Source: Cytophagaceae bacterium
GTDB taxonomy: Bacteria > Bacteroidota > Bacteroidia > Cytophagales > Spirosomataceae
Assembly: GCA_947450365.1 (NCBI GenBank)
Contig: CANFVE010000001.1
Span: forward strand, 135,907-199,906
Reading direction: 5' to 3'
Length of the DNA stretch: 64,000 nucleotides
Each line of letters opens with the position of its first letter. Within the stretch, counting starts at the first letter, position 1. Shown piece by piece: positions 16,212-24,845 of this stretch. The translations under genes and the position numbers were made by a program. The notes beneath the pieces were generated by a model. That model made no database searches. It was not told the DNA's origin and saw nothing but the letters and a program-made list of their open reading frames with translations.

Positions 16212-18005
16212 TTACCAAAGAATGGAATAATGAACTTGCTCTGCGGCGGGCAAGGTGAGGACTTTTGAAAGGCCTTGGGTTTCGATACTGGCCCCAATCG
16301 CACGAATGTAATAGGATTTTCCGTCCAACACATAGGTGTTTTCATCCACCTGTTTGATGTCGGCCGAAAGTCCAATGCGTACCTTTTGGCCTGCCTTGGC
16401 ATGTTTGATTTGCAAGGTCCGATCCAAATATTTTTGGTCCACAATGCGGATTTTATCCGTTACGTCAGCTCCGTTTTGTTCATACATAAAGGTCGGATTA
16501 TCATCTTTATCCACTTCATAGCCTTTGATGGTGAATGGCTCTGAAACCACGTCGCTTTGAGAAAATACGTTTTCTGGGCTGCTAAGGGTAGGAACATTAG
16601 GTAGGGCTAGCACTACTCCACGCGGTCGGGAGGAGCCATCTCCACGGGAATCCCACATGGGGCTTGTATTTAGGAAATCGCCTTTCCAAATTTGGGCGAT
16701 GGAACCATTATCCAAATCATAGGTATAATGTAAATTGGCTGGGTTTCCCACATTGACTGCGTGAACGACCCGTTTGTTTTTTTTGCCATTCTTGTATAAG
16801 TCCATGAAGGAACGGAAAATCGTCGGGTTATTTGCATCCATTAATATCGGATCATCGCTTGAAGAATTAAGGAAGGAGCCGAAGCTGTGGTAGGCGGTCG
16901 ATCTGAATTCAGGCCCTTTTAACCAAAAGCCTAATTTATTTGCAGAGCTTTTGTTCTTTTTGAAAACGGTGATTTCGAGGTCAACTTTCCCGGCGGGCAG
17001 ATCGACTAATTCCGTATGACGGCGATTATTTTCATTGTTGAATTCCTTAAAAATTTCGACACCGTTTAATTTGACCATATGTTTTCCACCGATCTCAAAT
17101 TCCACTTGGTGTTTTCCTGCTTTAGGGATTTGAAAAGACGTTTTCAGGATTTCAGCAAAGCCGTAGGCTTTGGCGCTGACGTCCCAACTAATTTTTTCAC
17201 TGACACCACTCACATCCGGTTTCTTGTTTTTAAATTCATCTGGAGACGTAAAAACACCATAAAAAACTTGGTAGCTGACCGGATCCATGGTGGCTGGTAA
17301 ATTACTTAGGTCGGTGATTTGCATATTGCGAAAGGCCACTGCGCCGTGATCCCCTTGAATCATGATGGGGCCTTTGGCAACTTCCATTTCGGAAATCGGA
17401 CCTCCGGTAGGACCGGTTAATTCCACATTTTCGTGTAAAACGGCTCCGTTTAATTTGACTAAAATGACTTTTGCATTCGCGATTTTGTTTCCTTGGGCAT
17501 CAAAGCGTGGGGCTTGGAAGGAAATTTCCATGTGTTGCCACAAACCTGGCGCCAAACAAGCGTTTACGCGGGGCGCATGTCCCTCGTATAAATATTCTTG
17601 TGGGATGAATTTTCTGCGTTTATAAATACCCCCGCAATCGCCCGTTCCTGGATTTTTAATTCCCCAAGAATCCATTAATTGGATTTCATATCGGCCTTGA
17701 AGATAGAATCCAGAGTTCGATTCGGCGGCCATCATGAAGTCGAAGGATGCGTCGAAATCACCATATTCGGTGGTTGAGATGAGGTTCGCTTTGTTGGTTT
17801 TGTCAGGCATATTCACCAAAATTCCGGTACCGGGATTAAGGGTTAATACACCATGTTGGGCTAAATCGGCTTGGGCATCGCCGGCGATTTGCCAGTTGGC
17901 TTTGTTGGTATTTTGCCAAAACGACAAGTCCTTCAGCGGGAGGCTGGTTTGGGCTTGAAGGGCCATAGGAATCATTAGGACGAGCGTCCAAAGGCTTTTT
18001 TTCAT
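16212..18005 (-). CDS. DUF1080 / 3-keto-disaccharide hydrolase-type protein, multidomain
   Basis: Secreted protein of 597 residues. After the signal peptide (about 1-18) comes a DUF1080 jelly-roll domain (about 25-225) with 'YGDFDASFDFMMAAESNSGFYLQGRYEIQ'-like residues, then a PA14-like carbohydrate-binding beta segment (about 250-370), then a C-terminal region with 'PMWDSRGDGSSRPRG' often seen next to dehydrogenase modules. DUF1080 members include 3-keto-glycoside hydrolases/lyases, so this enzyme may cleave oxidized glycosides. The in-frame start at 18092 overlaps the transporter gene; the ATG at 18005 is preferred. The actual activity is an inference from the family name only. Confidence 0.72.
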   Translation of the reverse strand: MKKSLWTLVLMIPMALQAQTSLPLKDLSFWQNTNKANWQIAGDAQADLAQHGVLTLNPGTGILVNMPDKTNKANLISTTEYGDFDASFDFMMAAESNSGFYLQGRYEIQLMDSWGIKNPGTGDCGGIYKRRKFIPQEYLYEGHAPRVNACLAPGLWQHMEISFQAPRFDAQGNKIANAKVILVKLNGAVLHENVELTGPTGGPISEMEVAKGPIMIQGDHGAVAFRNMQITDLSNLPATMDPVSYQVFYGVFTSPDEFKNKKPDVSGVSEKISWDVSAKAYGFAEILKTSFQIPKAGKHQVEFEIGGKHMVKLNGVEIFKEFNNENNRRHTELVDLPAGKVDLEITVFKKNKSSANKLGFWLKGPEFRSTAYHSFGSFLNSSSDDPILMDANNPTIFRSFMDLYKNGKKNKRVVHAVNVGNPANLHYTYDLDNGSIAQIWKGDFLNTSPMWDSRGDGSSRPRGVVLALPNVPTLSSPENVFSQSDVVSEPFTIKGYEVDKDDNPTFMYEQNGADVTDKIRIVDQKYLDRTLQIKHAKAGQKVRIGLSADIKQVDENTYVLDGKSYYIRAIGASIETQGLSKVLTLPAAEQVHYSILW

Positions 18006-18054
18006 GAGTAAATTGGAATAGATTATAATAAGCGTTAAAGATACGGGTAATTTT

Positions 18055-18978
18055 TTATTTGTTTTTCCAATAATTCGCCAAACTGGAGCCATTAATATTC
18101 ATGACCGGACCAAATATCGCGGCGGGCAAACCCAAGGTAGCTACTTTATTCATGGCCATGGCCAATCCTGAGGCCAATCCTGCATTTTGGAGACCTACTT
18201 CGATGGCGATGGTTCGGCAATCCCGCTCGGGCAATTGACATATCCGTCCCCCCCAATAGCCCAGCACAAAACCCAGTACATTATGTAAAAAACAGGCTAC
18301 TACGAGTAATGGCCCTACGGCCAATAGCGCATCCCGGCCATTCGCCGTAATGATGACAATGATGGCACCTATACTGAACATGGAAATATTGGGCAGTTGG
18401 TCCTGAAACCAAGCCCAGCGATTCCCCACCAACTTATTGTACACAACGCCCAATAGAATCGGAATTAAAATCAATTTACTGATTTCCCAAATCATGGCGA
18501 TTAGGTCGATTTCGATCAATTGGCCCGCCAAATTTTTCATTAATATCGGGGTTAATAGGGGTGCAATAAAGGTGGCGATGGAGGTGAGGGTCAGGGAAAG
18601 CGCCACATTGGCCTTGGCCAAATACGACATTACGTTGGAAGCCAAGCCACATGGCATACAACCCACCAAGATAATTCCCGCCGATATTTCACTCGGGAAA
18701 TCAAAGACTTTGGTCAATACCCAGCCCAATAAGGGCATGATCGAAAATTGGAAAAATACCCCTAAAGCCACGGCTTTTGGGGATTTTAAAACCTCTTGAA
18801 AATCACTGATTTGCATCGTGGACCCCATGCCAAACATGATTAATTGCAAGAGTGGAATAATAAAAACCTTAAATTTAAAATCCCCAATCCCGACAAACGG
18901 GGTGGGGAACAAGAGCGTGATACCTACGGCAATGATGATGCAAAGGGTGAAGTAGAGGCCTTTCAGCGATTGTTTCAT
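18055..18978 (-). CDS. BASS-family sodium-dependent transporter
   Basis: Inner-membrane protein of 307 residues with about 9-10 hydrophobic helices, of the bile acid:sodium symporter fold (PF01758). 'VGCMPCGLASNVMSYLAKANVALSL' and 'EVGLQNAGLASGLA' are the crossing-helix motifs that bind sodium and substrate. The family imports small organic anions such as keto acids; here the gene heads an operon with DUF1080 and a sugar dehydrogenase, so an oxidized sugar acid is a reasonable guess. It is divergent from the PL-GH92 gene over 91 bp. Confidence 0.85.
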   Translation of the reverse strand: MKQSLKGLYFTLCIIIAVGITLLFPTPFVGIGDFKFKVFIIPLLQLIMFGMGSTMQISDFQEVLKSPKAVALGVFFQFSIMPLLGWVLTKVFDFPSEISAGIILVGCMPCGLASNVMSYLAKANVALSLTLTSIATFIAPLLTPILMKNLAGQLIEIDLIAMIWEISKLILIPILLGVVYNKLVGNRWAWFQDQLPNISMFSIGAIIVIITANGRDALLAVGPLLVVACFLHNVLGFVLGYWGGRICQLPERDCRTIAIEVGLQNAGLASGLAMAMNKVATLGLPAAIFGPVMNINGSSLANYWKNK

Positions 18979-19032
18979 AGAGCTTTGTCCATTTTGTCCT
19001 TAAATATAGCCAAAAACGAGTATACTTTTTGC

Positions 19033-19040
19033 TACATTTG
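19033..19040 (+). promoter_or_regulatory. Possible -7 box for the PL-GH92 gene
   Basis: TACATTTG matches the Bacteroidota -7 consensus TAnnTTTG and lies 29 bp before the ATG at 19070. No good TTTG is found at the expected -33 distance, so the call is weak. Confidence 0.35.
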
Positions 19041-19069
19041 CTTACCTATTTATCCATTTTACTGAACCT

Positions 19070-22000
19070 ATGAAATACGTGCTTTGCCTTTTTTTGGCCC
19101 TACATGTTGTCCTCCCCTCTTTTGCGAAAGCACATCCCGATTTTATCAAAAGAGCTGATAAAGCACTGACCCAACAGAAACTGTATTCGGTCATGAATAA
19201 AGTCCAAATTCCCCCTTCGGGTGATAAACATGACTATATGAGCCAAGGGCCTTATTGGTGGCCTGATCCTAGCAAACCCAATGGCAAACCCTATATCCGA
19301 AAGGATGGTGTTCGGAATCCGGAAATCAAAAACATTACGGATTCTGATGAAATGGATGATTTAATCCTAGATGTGGAGGCTTTGATGGTGGCGTACCAAC
19401 AAACCAAGCAATCTAAATATGCCAAATTTGCCGCCACCCTGATCAAAACGTGGTTCCTCAACCCGGCCACCAAACAAAGTCCGAATTTAAAATTTAGTCA
19501 AGGGATTCCGGGTATCAACGACGGTCGGGGAATCGGGCTCATCGAAACCCGATTTTTATTCAAAATCACCGATGCCGCCAACCAATTACAAGGCTCCGGC
19601 GCATGGAGCGCAGCAGATCATGCCCAATTAAAACAATGGTTTAAAGATTTTTTGACCTGGATGACCACGAGCGAAATCGGTTTAGATGAGGCTGATGAAC
19701 ACAATAATCATGGTACGTATTACGATGTTCAAGTAATCAATTTTGCGCAGTTTACGGGACAATTTGAGTTGGCCAAAAAACAGATTGAGGTAACGAAGGG
19801 CCGGATGGCATCACAGTTGCGCCCCGACGGATCCCAGCCCCACGAATTAGCCCGCACGAAATCCTTCGGCTATTCCCTGATGAATTTGGAAGGCTTTTTT
19901 ATCATTGCCGAATTCGCCAAAAAACAGGGCATTGACCTATTTTCGTATCAAACACCCGAAGGTGCCAGCCTAAAAAAATGCCTCGATTTTTTAATTCCTT
20001 ATATTAAAAAAGATCGGGTGTGGCCGTACCAACAAATCGCCGAAATTCACTGGGCCGACACCGAAGAATTATTGCGAAAAGCTGCCGTCATTTTTCAGGA
20101 TCCCGCCTATGGGAGATTAGCCGATCAGGTCATCGCCCATGCGCCCTTGAAATTTTCTTCTGCGGATTTAGTAGACCCTTTTGTGGATGCGGCAAATTCC
20201 CGTTGGTTCTTTTTTAATTCCACAAGCCGGCCTTTTGGAATGGTTAATCTAAGCCCTGACAATGCCGTTCAAAGCGACTGGGGTGCGGGCTATCGCTACC
20301 AATTGGATAGCATCAAATGCTTTAGTCACATTCACGATTGGCAATTATCCGGCATTCCTGTCCTTCCGACCACGGGAGAATTCAAAGGCCATTTAGGCGC
20401 ATCCGTTTATGGATCTCCTTTTTCCCATGCCAAAGAAATCGCCAAACCAGGCTATCACGAGGTATTTTTAGAGGCCTATCAGATCAAGGCCCAATTAACC
20501 GCCACCACCCGCGTTGGTTTTCATCAATATACCTATCCTACATCCGACAAGAGTCATATTCTGATTGATTTGGCCACGTTTTTAGGACCATCGGATACCC
20601 AAAAATCCTTCGTGAAACAAGTAAATGAACACCGCCTGGAGGGTTATGTAATTATGGCGCCATCCCTGCGTCGACCGAAGGTCTTGCCTGTGTATTTTGT
20701 GATTGATTTTGACAAGCCATTTGCTCAAATCGGGGCCTGGCGGAAGGGTGTTTTGGAAGACTTTAAAAATCAAGTGGAAGGAGAAAAAGTAGGGGTTTAT
20801 GTGAGTTTTCCGACCAAAGCGAACGAACAACGCCTGATGAAAGTGGCCATTTCCTATGTGAGTACAGAGCAGGCGGCATTGAATTTAGCGACGGAATTGC
20901 CGCATTGGGATTTTGATCGAGTGGTCGAAGAAAGTCATTCGGAGTGGGATGCGTGGTTAGGTCGAATTAAAGTCGAGGGGAAAAACGAAACAGACAAAAA
21001 GCGGTTTTATACCGACTTATTTCATGCATTGCAGGGTCGACGGATCGTTAGTGATGTGAATGGAAAATATTTGGATATGACGGGGCCTTCTCCGCGCACG
21101 GGTCAGATTCCATTGGATGCGAATGGAAAACCGAAGTTTTGGCATCATAATTTTGATGCGATGTGGGGCGCCCAATGGACGATCAATACACTCTGGCATT
21201 TGGTATATCCGGAAGTCACACAATCCTTTGTGAATTCGATGCTCGCAATGTACGAGGATGGGGGTTTGATTCCTCGGGGTCCTGCGGGTGGAAATTATAC
21301 CTATGTCATGACGGGGGCCAGTTCGACGCCCTTTATTGTCAGTGCTTATCAAAAAGGCATCCGGGGATTTGATGTGCAAAAGGCCTATGAAGGCATGCGC
21401 AAAAATCATTTTCCAGGTGGGATGATGAGCAAGGCGGGCTACGAACACAAGACTTTTGTGGGCGGTGGAATTGAATATTACATGGATCGCGGGTATGTGC
21501 CTCATCCGCTAAGTTCTACCCGTTATGGTTTTCACATGGATGGTTCTGCGCAGACCTTGGAATATGCCTATCAAGATTATTCCTTGGCACAAATGTCCAA
21601 AGTCTTAGGCAAAACAGAGGATTATTCTTTGTTTATGAAACGTTCTCAAAATTATAAGAATATTTACAAACCGGATTTGGGTTGGATGTGGATCAAAAAT
21701 TTGGATGGAAATTGGGAAAAATCGGTCGATATTCTCCGCTACGACCATGGCTGGGAAGAAGGAAATGCGGCGCAGTGGACTTGGTTTGTACCCCATGATT
21801 TGAAAGGTCTAGCGGCCTTGATGGGCGGAAATGAGAAAGCGGTGGAAAAATTAAATCATTCGTTTGAATTGGCGGAAAAGCATGATTTTGTGTCAGGAAA
21901 ATCACACGATAAGGAAACGGAGGAGGCGAACCGACGGGTGTATTTGAATTTTGGAAATCAACCCTCCATTCAAACTTCTTATATTTTCAATCAATTAGGG

Positions 22001-22411
22001 GCACCCTGGCTGACGCAAAAATGGACGCGTAAGGTTATCGAAAAAGTGTATACAGGTCTATCTCCGGATTTTGGGTATAGTGGAGATGAGGACCAAGGGC
22101 TGATGGGCTCCCTGGCCGTGTTGATGAAAATCGGGATTTTTAGTATGGATGGAGGCGTGGCGACGACGCCTTATTATGATTTGAGTAGTCCGATTTTTGA
22201 TTCGATTGAAATTGATCTACATCCTGATTTTTATTCAGGAAAAAAGGTTCGGATAGAGGTGAAAAATAATTCGTTGGAGAACCGCTACATTCAGTCGGCG
22301 AGCTTCAATGGCAAGCCGATTAAATCCTGGATCTCTCACCATGACTTAGTCAAAGGAGGAAAAATTAGCTATACCTTAGGGGCTGAACCCAATAAAAACT
22401 GGGGAAATTAA
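19070..22411 (+). CDS. Fusion of alginate-lyase-fold PL domain and GH92 alpha-mannosidase-like domain
   Basis: Exported 1113-residue protein. Signal peptide about 1-19. Residues about 22-370 match the PF05426 alginate-lyase fold: YWWPDP at 62-67, the NNH triad region at 212-214 and Arg262-Tyr268 (RTKSFGY), the usual catalytic neighbourhood. Residues about 372-1113 match GH92: 'FWHHNFDAMWGAQWT', 'HGWEEGNAAQWTWFVPHD' (about 893-910), 'FGNQPSIQTSYIFNQLG' and 'GDEDQG' (1005-1010). The usual GNEP reads GNQP here, and the usual GNDD-G reads GDED-G, so calcium binding or activity could differ. A uronate lyase joined to an exo-mannosidase suggests one glycan with both residues. The small gene at 22413 follows by 1 bp. 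Family calls are by motif reading. Confidence 0.8.
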   Translation: MKYVLCLFLALHVVLPSFAKAHPDFIKRADKALTQQKLYSVMNKVQIPPSGDKHDYMSQGPYWWPDPSKPNGKPYIRKDGVRNPEIKNITDSDEMDDLILDVEALMVAYQQTKQSKYAKFAATLIKTWFLNPATKQSPNLKFSQGIPGINDGRGIGLIETRFLFKITDAANQLQGSGAWSAADHAQLKQWFKDFLTWMTTSEIGLDEADEHNNHGTYYDVQVINFAQFTGQFELAKKQIEVTKGRMASQLRPDGSQPHELARTKSFGYSLMNLEGFFIIAEFAKKQGIDLFSYQTPEGASLKKCLDFLIPYIKKDRVWPYQQIAEIHWADTEELLRKAAVIFQDPAYGRLADQVIAHAPLKFSSADLVDPFVDAANSRWFFFNSTSRPFGMVNLSPDNAVQSDWGAGYRYQLDSIKCFSHIHDWQLSGIPVLPTTGEFKGHLGASVYGSPFSHAKEIAKPGYHEVFLEAYQIKAQLTATTRVGFHQYTYPTSDKSHILIDLATFLGPSDTQKSFVKQVNEHRLEGYVIMAPSLRRPKVLPVYFVIDFDKPFAQIGAWRKGVLEDFKNQVEGEKVGVYVSFPTKANEQRLMKVAISYVSTEQAALNLATELPHWDFDRVVEESHSEWDAWLGRIKVEGKNETDKKRFYTDLFHALQGRRIVSDVNGKYLDMTGPSPRTGQIPLDANGKPKFWHHNFDAMWGAQWTINTLWHLVYPEVTQSFVNSMLAMYEDGGLIPRGPAGGNYTYVMTGASSTPFIVSAYQKGIRGFDVQKAYEGMRKNHFPGGMMSKAGYEHKTFVGGGIEYYMDRGYVPHPLSSTRYGFHMDGSAQTLEYAYQDYSLAQMSKVLGKTEDYSLFMKRSQNYKNIYKPDLGWMWIKNLDGNWEKSVDILRYDHGWEEGNAAQWTWFVPHDLKGLAALMGGNEKAVEKLNHSFELAEKHDFVSGKSHDKETEEANRRVYLNFGNQPSIQTSYIFNQLGAPWLTQKWTRKVIEKVYTGLSPDFGYSGDEDQGLMGSLAVLMKIGIFSMDGGVATTPYYDLSSPIFDSIEIDLHPDFYSGKKVRIEVKNNSLENRYIQSASFNGKPIKSWISHHDLVKGGKISYTLGAEPNKNWGN

Positions 22412-22412
22412 G

Positions 22413-22748
22413 ATGAAAAAGATTGGCTTTTTATTGTTTTTTATGTTGCTGGCGAGTTCTTTAAAGGCCCAAAGCAAAAAAAAATATGAGATAAAGTCGC
22501 CTCAATTTGGCTGTACGTTTGAGGATGGTTTTTTTGAGGCGAACATCATCGCTACCCAGGCGAAAAAAGTCCATCGATTTCAGACCCATGTGTATATTCA
22601 AGGTTGTCAAGTATTATCCATGCCCATCGAAAAAGTCCCTCAAGAATGGTGGGCTCTATTTCCTCCTACGGACATCGACGATGCCGGGAATACCCTCATC
22701 AAAGCCGAAAAAGGGATTCATTATGAAGTACATTTGATTTTGCCCTAA
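22413..22748 (+). CDS. Small secreted protein of unknown function
   Basis: A 111-residue product with a clear signal peptide (MKKIGFLLFFMLLASSLKA, cleavage before Q) and a mature part of about 92 residues. It has two cysteines (FGCTF and QGCQV), a Trp pair (EWWALFPP) and predicted beta strands, ending in 'HYEVHLILP'. I do not recognise a family. The start codon is 1 bp after the stop of the PL-GH92 gene, so the two are almost certainly cotranslated; it could be a binding partner or accessory of that enzyme. No active-site pattern is visible. Confidence 0.75.
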   Translation: MKKIGFLLFFMLLASSLKAQSKKKYEIKSPQFGCTFEDGFFEANIIATQAKKVHRFQTHVYIQGCQVLSMPIEKVPQEWWALFPPTDIDDAGNTLIKAEKGIHYEVHLILP

Positions 22749-22795
22749 GTGTGGTCACGAGCATCCGATTACATTCACCAATTTTTAAAGATGCA

Positions 22796-22820
22796 TTCAA
22801 TGGGCCATGTGGCCAATGAA
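22796..22820. terminator. Possible hairpin between convergent genes
   Basis: TTCAATGGGCCA and TGGCCAATGAA form an imperfect inverted repeat in the 82-bp gap between the convergent genes. There is no T tract, so it is a weak terminator candidate. Confidence 0.3.
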
Positions 22821-22830
22821 GCCCAAAGAC

Positions 22831-24810
22831 TTACCGAGATAACCTGAAAAAGGAAACCCCATGGTAAGGGACTTTCGTGGTGATAATTTGGCTGACCCCT
22901 CGGTCTTTTTGCCGCCATACATCTTTGATTTTCCAGGTGCCCTTGAGACCGATTTCATTCAGATCTACCTTAATTTCTCGGGCCTTTTCATGTCCCCATC
23001 GGAAATAGGAGGCAGGGCTTTGCCCATAAAAGTCATGGTTAAAAATTCCCAAGGCAAAGTCGCCATTACTTAATTCGCGAAGCCAAATTTGGAATCCGTC
23101 CTTTTCTTGCACCAATCGACCTGCCTTACCCAAAGGGTCCTGGTGGATCGCAATGACTTCATCGTTTGACAACAAATTTAAGGTAAATGGATCTAGCCGT
23201 TCGATGGGGCAACCGATCAGCATCGGCGCAGCGATTAAACTAAATATACTGACATGGCTGTATTGTTCATCTGGCGATAGGCGGGTCGGATGCATCACAG
23301 GCCCGATGGACACATCGCCCAAAATCATCATATCCGGATCCGCCCAATGCCCTGGTCCTGAATAGGGGGACCATTTGTCCAGCGTAAAGGAAGTGTGGTA
23401 AAGGCTGGTCCAGGAATCTTTGATATCCGGGCCTGTCCGGTACATATTTGTCCATTTGACCCAGTCCTCCACTTGCTCAAAAGGGGCATTGTTCGAAATG
23501 CTAAATACGATATCCCGACCGGAATTTCGGAGCGCCTCGGACATGCGCTGGGTCGAATTCACATCAATCCGCCAATCGTATTTCAGGAAATCCACGCCCC
23601 AATCCGCCATTTGATTCGCATCTTGGATTTCGAAACGGTATTTGGCGATCCGACTAAAGGGTGGCCGATTCACCTTAATTACATCATGCGTTTCTCCACC
23701 TTGCGGAAAATCGGAGGAAGCACCTACATAGCCCCCGTAACTCGCGATGTAGGGGGTGGAATACACCCCACTTTTTAGGCCCATGGCATGGATTTTGGCG
23801 ATCATGCCGCGGATGTCGGGAAATTTTTCGTTGGGTTGCAGGGCCAAACTTTTGGGATCGCGGATGCCTTGCCAGGCATCGTCGATGTTAATATAAGACC
23901 AGCCATGTTGGTTCAATTTTTTCGAAACCATCGCTTCGGCGGAGGCTAATACTTTTTCTTGGTCGATATGCGCCTCCCATGAATTCCAGCCATTCCAGCC
24001 CAATGGGGGTGTCAAAGCGATCGCCTCGCCAATCCGAATCTCCAAGGGGATACTCGATTTTCCAAAGGTATTGATCGCTTGAACGCGCATTCGGTAAAGC
24101 CCTATTTGGTCGATTTTTCCCGTGATGATGCCCGTCGAAGGATCTAGCTTAAGTCCGGCAGGAAGTCCCTCAGTGCGGAAGCGCATGGGCCGTTCGCCGG
24201 TAGCGGCGATGCTGTATAAAAAGGGATGTTGGGGTCTGGCGCCAACGAGTTGGGGGGAATTAATCCGGGGTGTTTTAGGCGGCTCGGGTGTGAGGATGTA
24301 TTTTTTACCGGTATTTTGGATGTAGCCTGGGGTGAAATTTTCGAGGAGGAGGAGTCGGGCATTGGCCCAGTTGGCATAGGTCTTTTTATTCCCTACGCCC
24401 CCGACGGGGTCGGTGGTGAGCAAACCGAGTTGCTGGATCCCCCGCACATCCACATCCACGTCCACGGGGGCATCCCCGATCTTCATGTTTTTCTTTTCAA
24501 ACAGCACCTTTCCATCTCCGAGCACATAAAAGGACAAGGGAATTTCTTTGTTGCCTTTATCTTCTGGACCCACGGTCGCCTGAAATCTTGTCGCTTTTTT
24601 ATCTAACACAAAAGCCAATACCACCGGGGAAATAGCCCCCAGGCCACGGGTAAATTTTTGGCCTTGGATGCGTAGGGTATCTTTGATATAGCTTTGTTTG
24701 GCGATGACTGGCCTGAGACCTTCGGAATAGGTTTGAATGGGCAGGTCGTCTAACCAGAGTTGTTGCGCTTGTACAGAAATACTTAAGAAAATAAATAAAA
24801 TCAGTTTCAT
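22831..24810 (-). CDS. GH27 alpha-galactosidase with NPCBM and Ig-like domains
   Basis: Secreted retaining alpha-galactosidase of 659 residues. Domains in order: signal peptide about 1-15; NPCBM carbohydrate-binding domain about 17-157; putative Ig fold about 184-262; GH27 barrel about 266-565 with 'LGWNGWNSWE' and 'YINIDDAWQG'; C-terminal beta domain about 570-659. Asp412 in FLKYDW is the nucleophile and Asp462 in 'RTGPDIKDSW' the acid/base. It removes alpha-linked galactose side groups; some GH27 members instead act on alpha-N-acetylgalactosamine or beta-L-arabinopyranose. It is the last gene of locus A, 35 bp after the heparinase gene. Confidence 0.93.
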   Translation of the reverse strand: MKLILFIFLSISVQAQQLWLDDLPIQTYSEGLRPVIAKQSYIKDTLRIQGQKFTRGLGAISPVVLAFVLDKKATRFQATVGPEDKGNKEIPLSFYVLGDGKVLFEKKNMKIGDAPVDVDVDVRGIQQLGLLTTDPVGGVGNKKTYANWANARLLLLENFTPGYIQNTGKKYILTPEPPKTPRINSPQLVGARPQHPFLYSIAATGERPMRFRTEGLPAGLKLDPSTGIITGKIDQIGLYRMRVQAINTFGKSSIPLEIRIGEAIALTPPLGWNGWNSWEAHIDQEKVLASAEAMVSKKLNQHGWSYINIDDAWQGIRDPKSLALQPNEKFPDIRGMIAKIHAMGLKSGVYSTPYIASYGGYVGASSDFPQGGETHDVIKVNRPPFSRIAKYRFEIQDANQMADWGVDFLKYDWRIDVNSTQRMSEALRNSGRDIVFSISNNAPFEQVEDWVKWTNMYRTGPDIKDSWTSLYHTSFTLDKWSPYSGPGHWADPDMMILGDVSIGPVMHPTRLSPDEQYSHVSIFSLIAAPMLIGCPIERLDPFTLNLLSNDEVIAIHQDPLGKAGRLVQEKDGFQIWLRELSNGDFALGIFNHDFYGQSPASYFRWGHEKAREIKVDLNEIGLKGTWKIKDVWRQKDRGVSQIITTKVPYHGVSFFRLSR

Positions 24811-24845
24811 GGGAGCTGTGGACTAAATCGAGTCGCGGCTAATTT

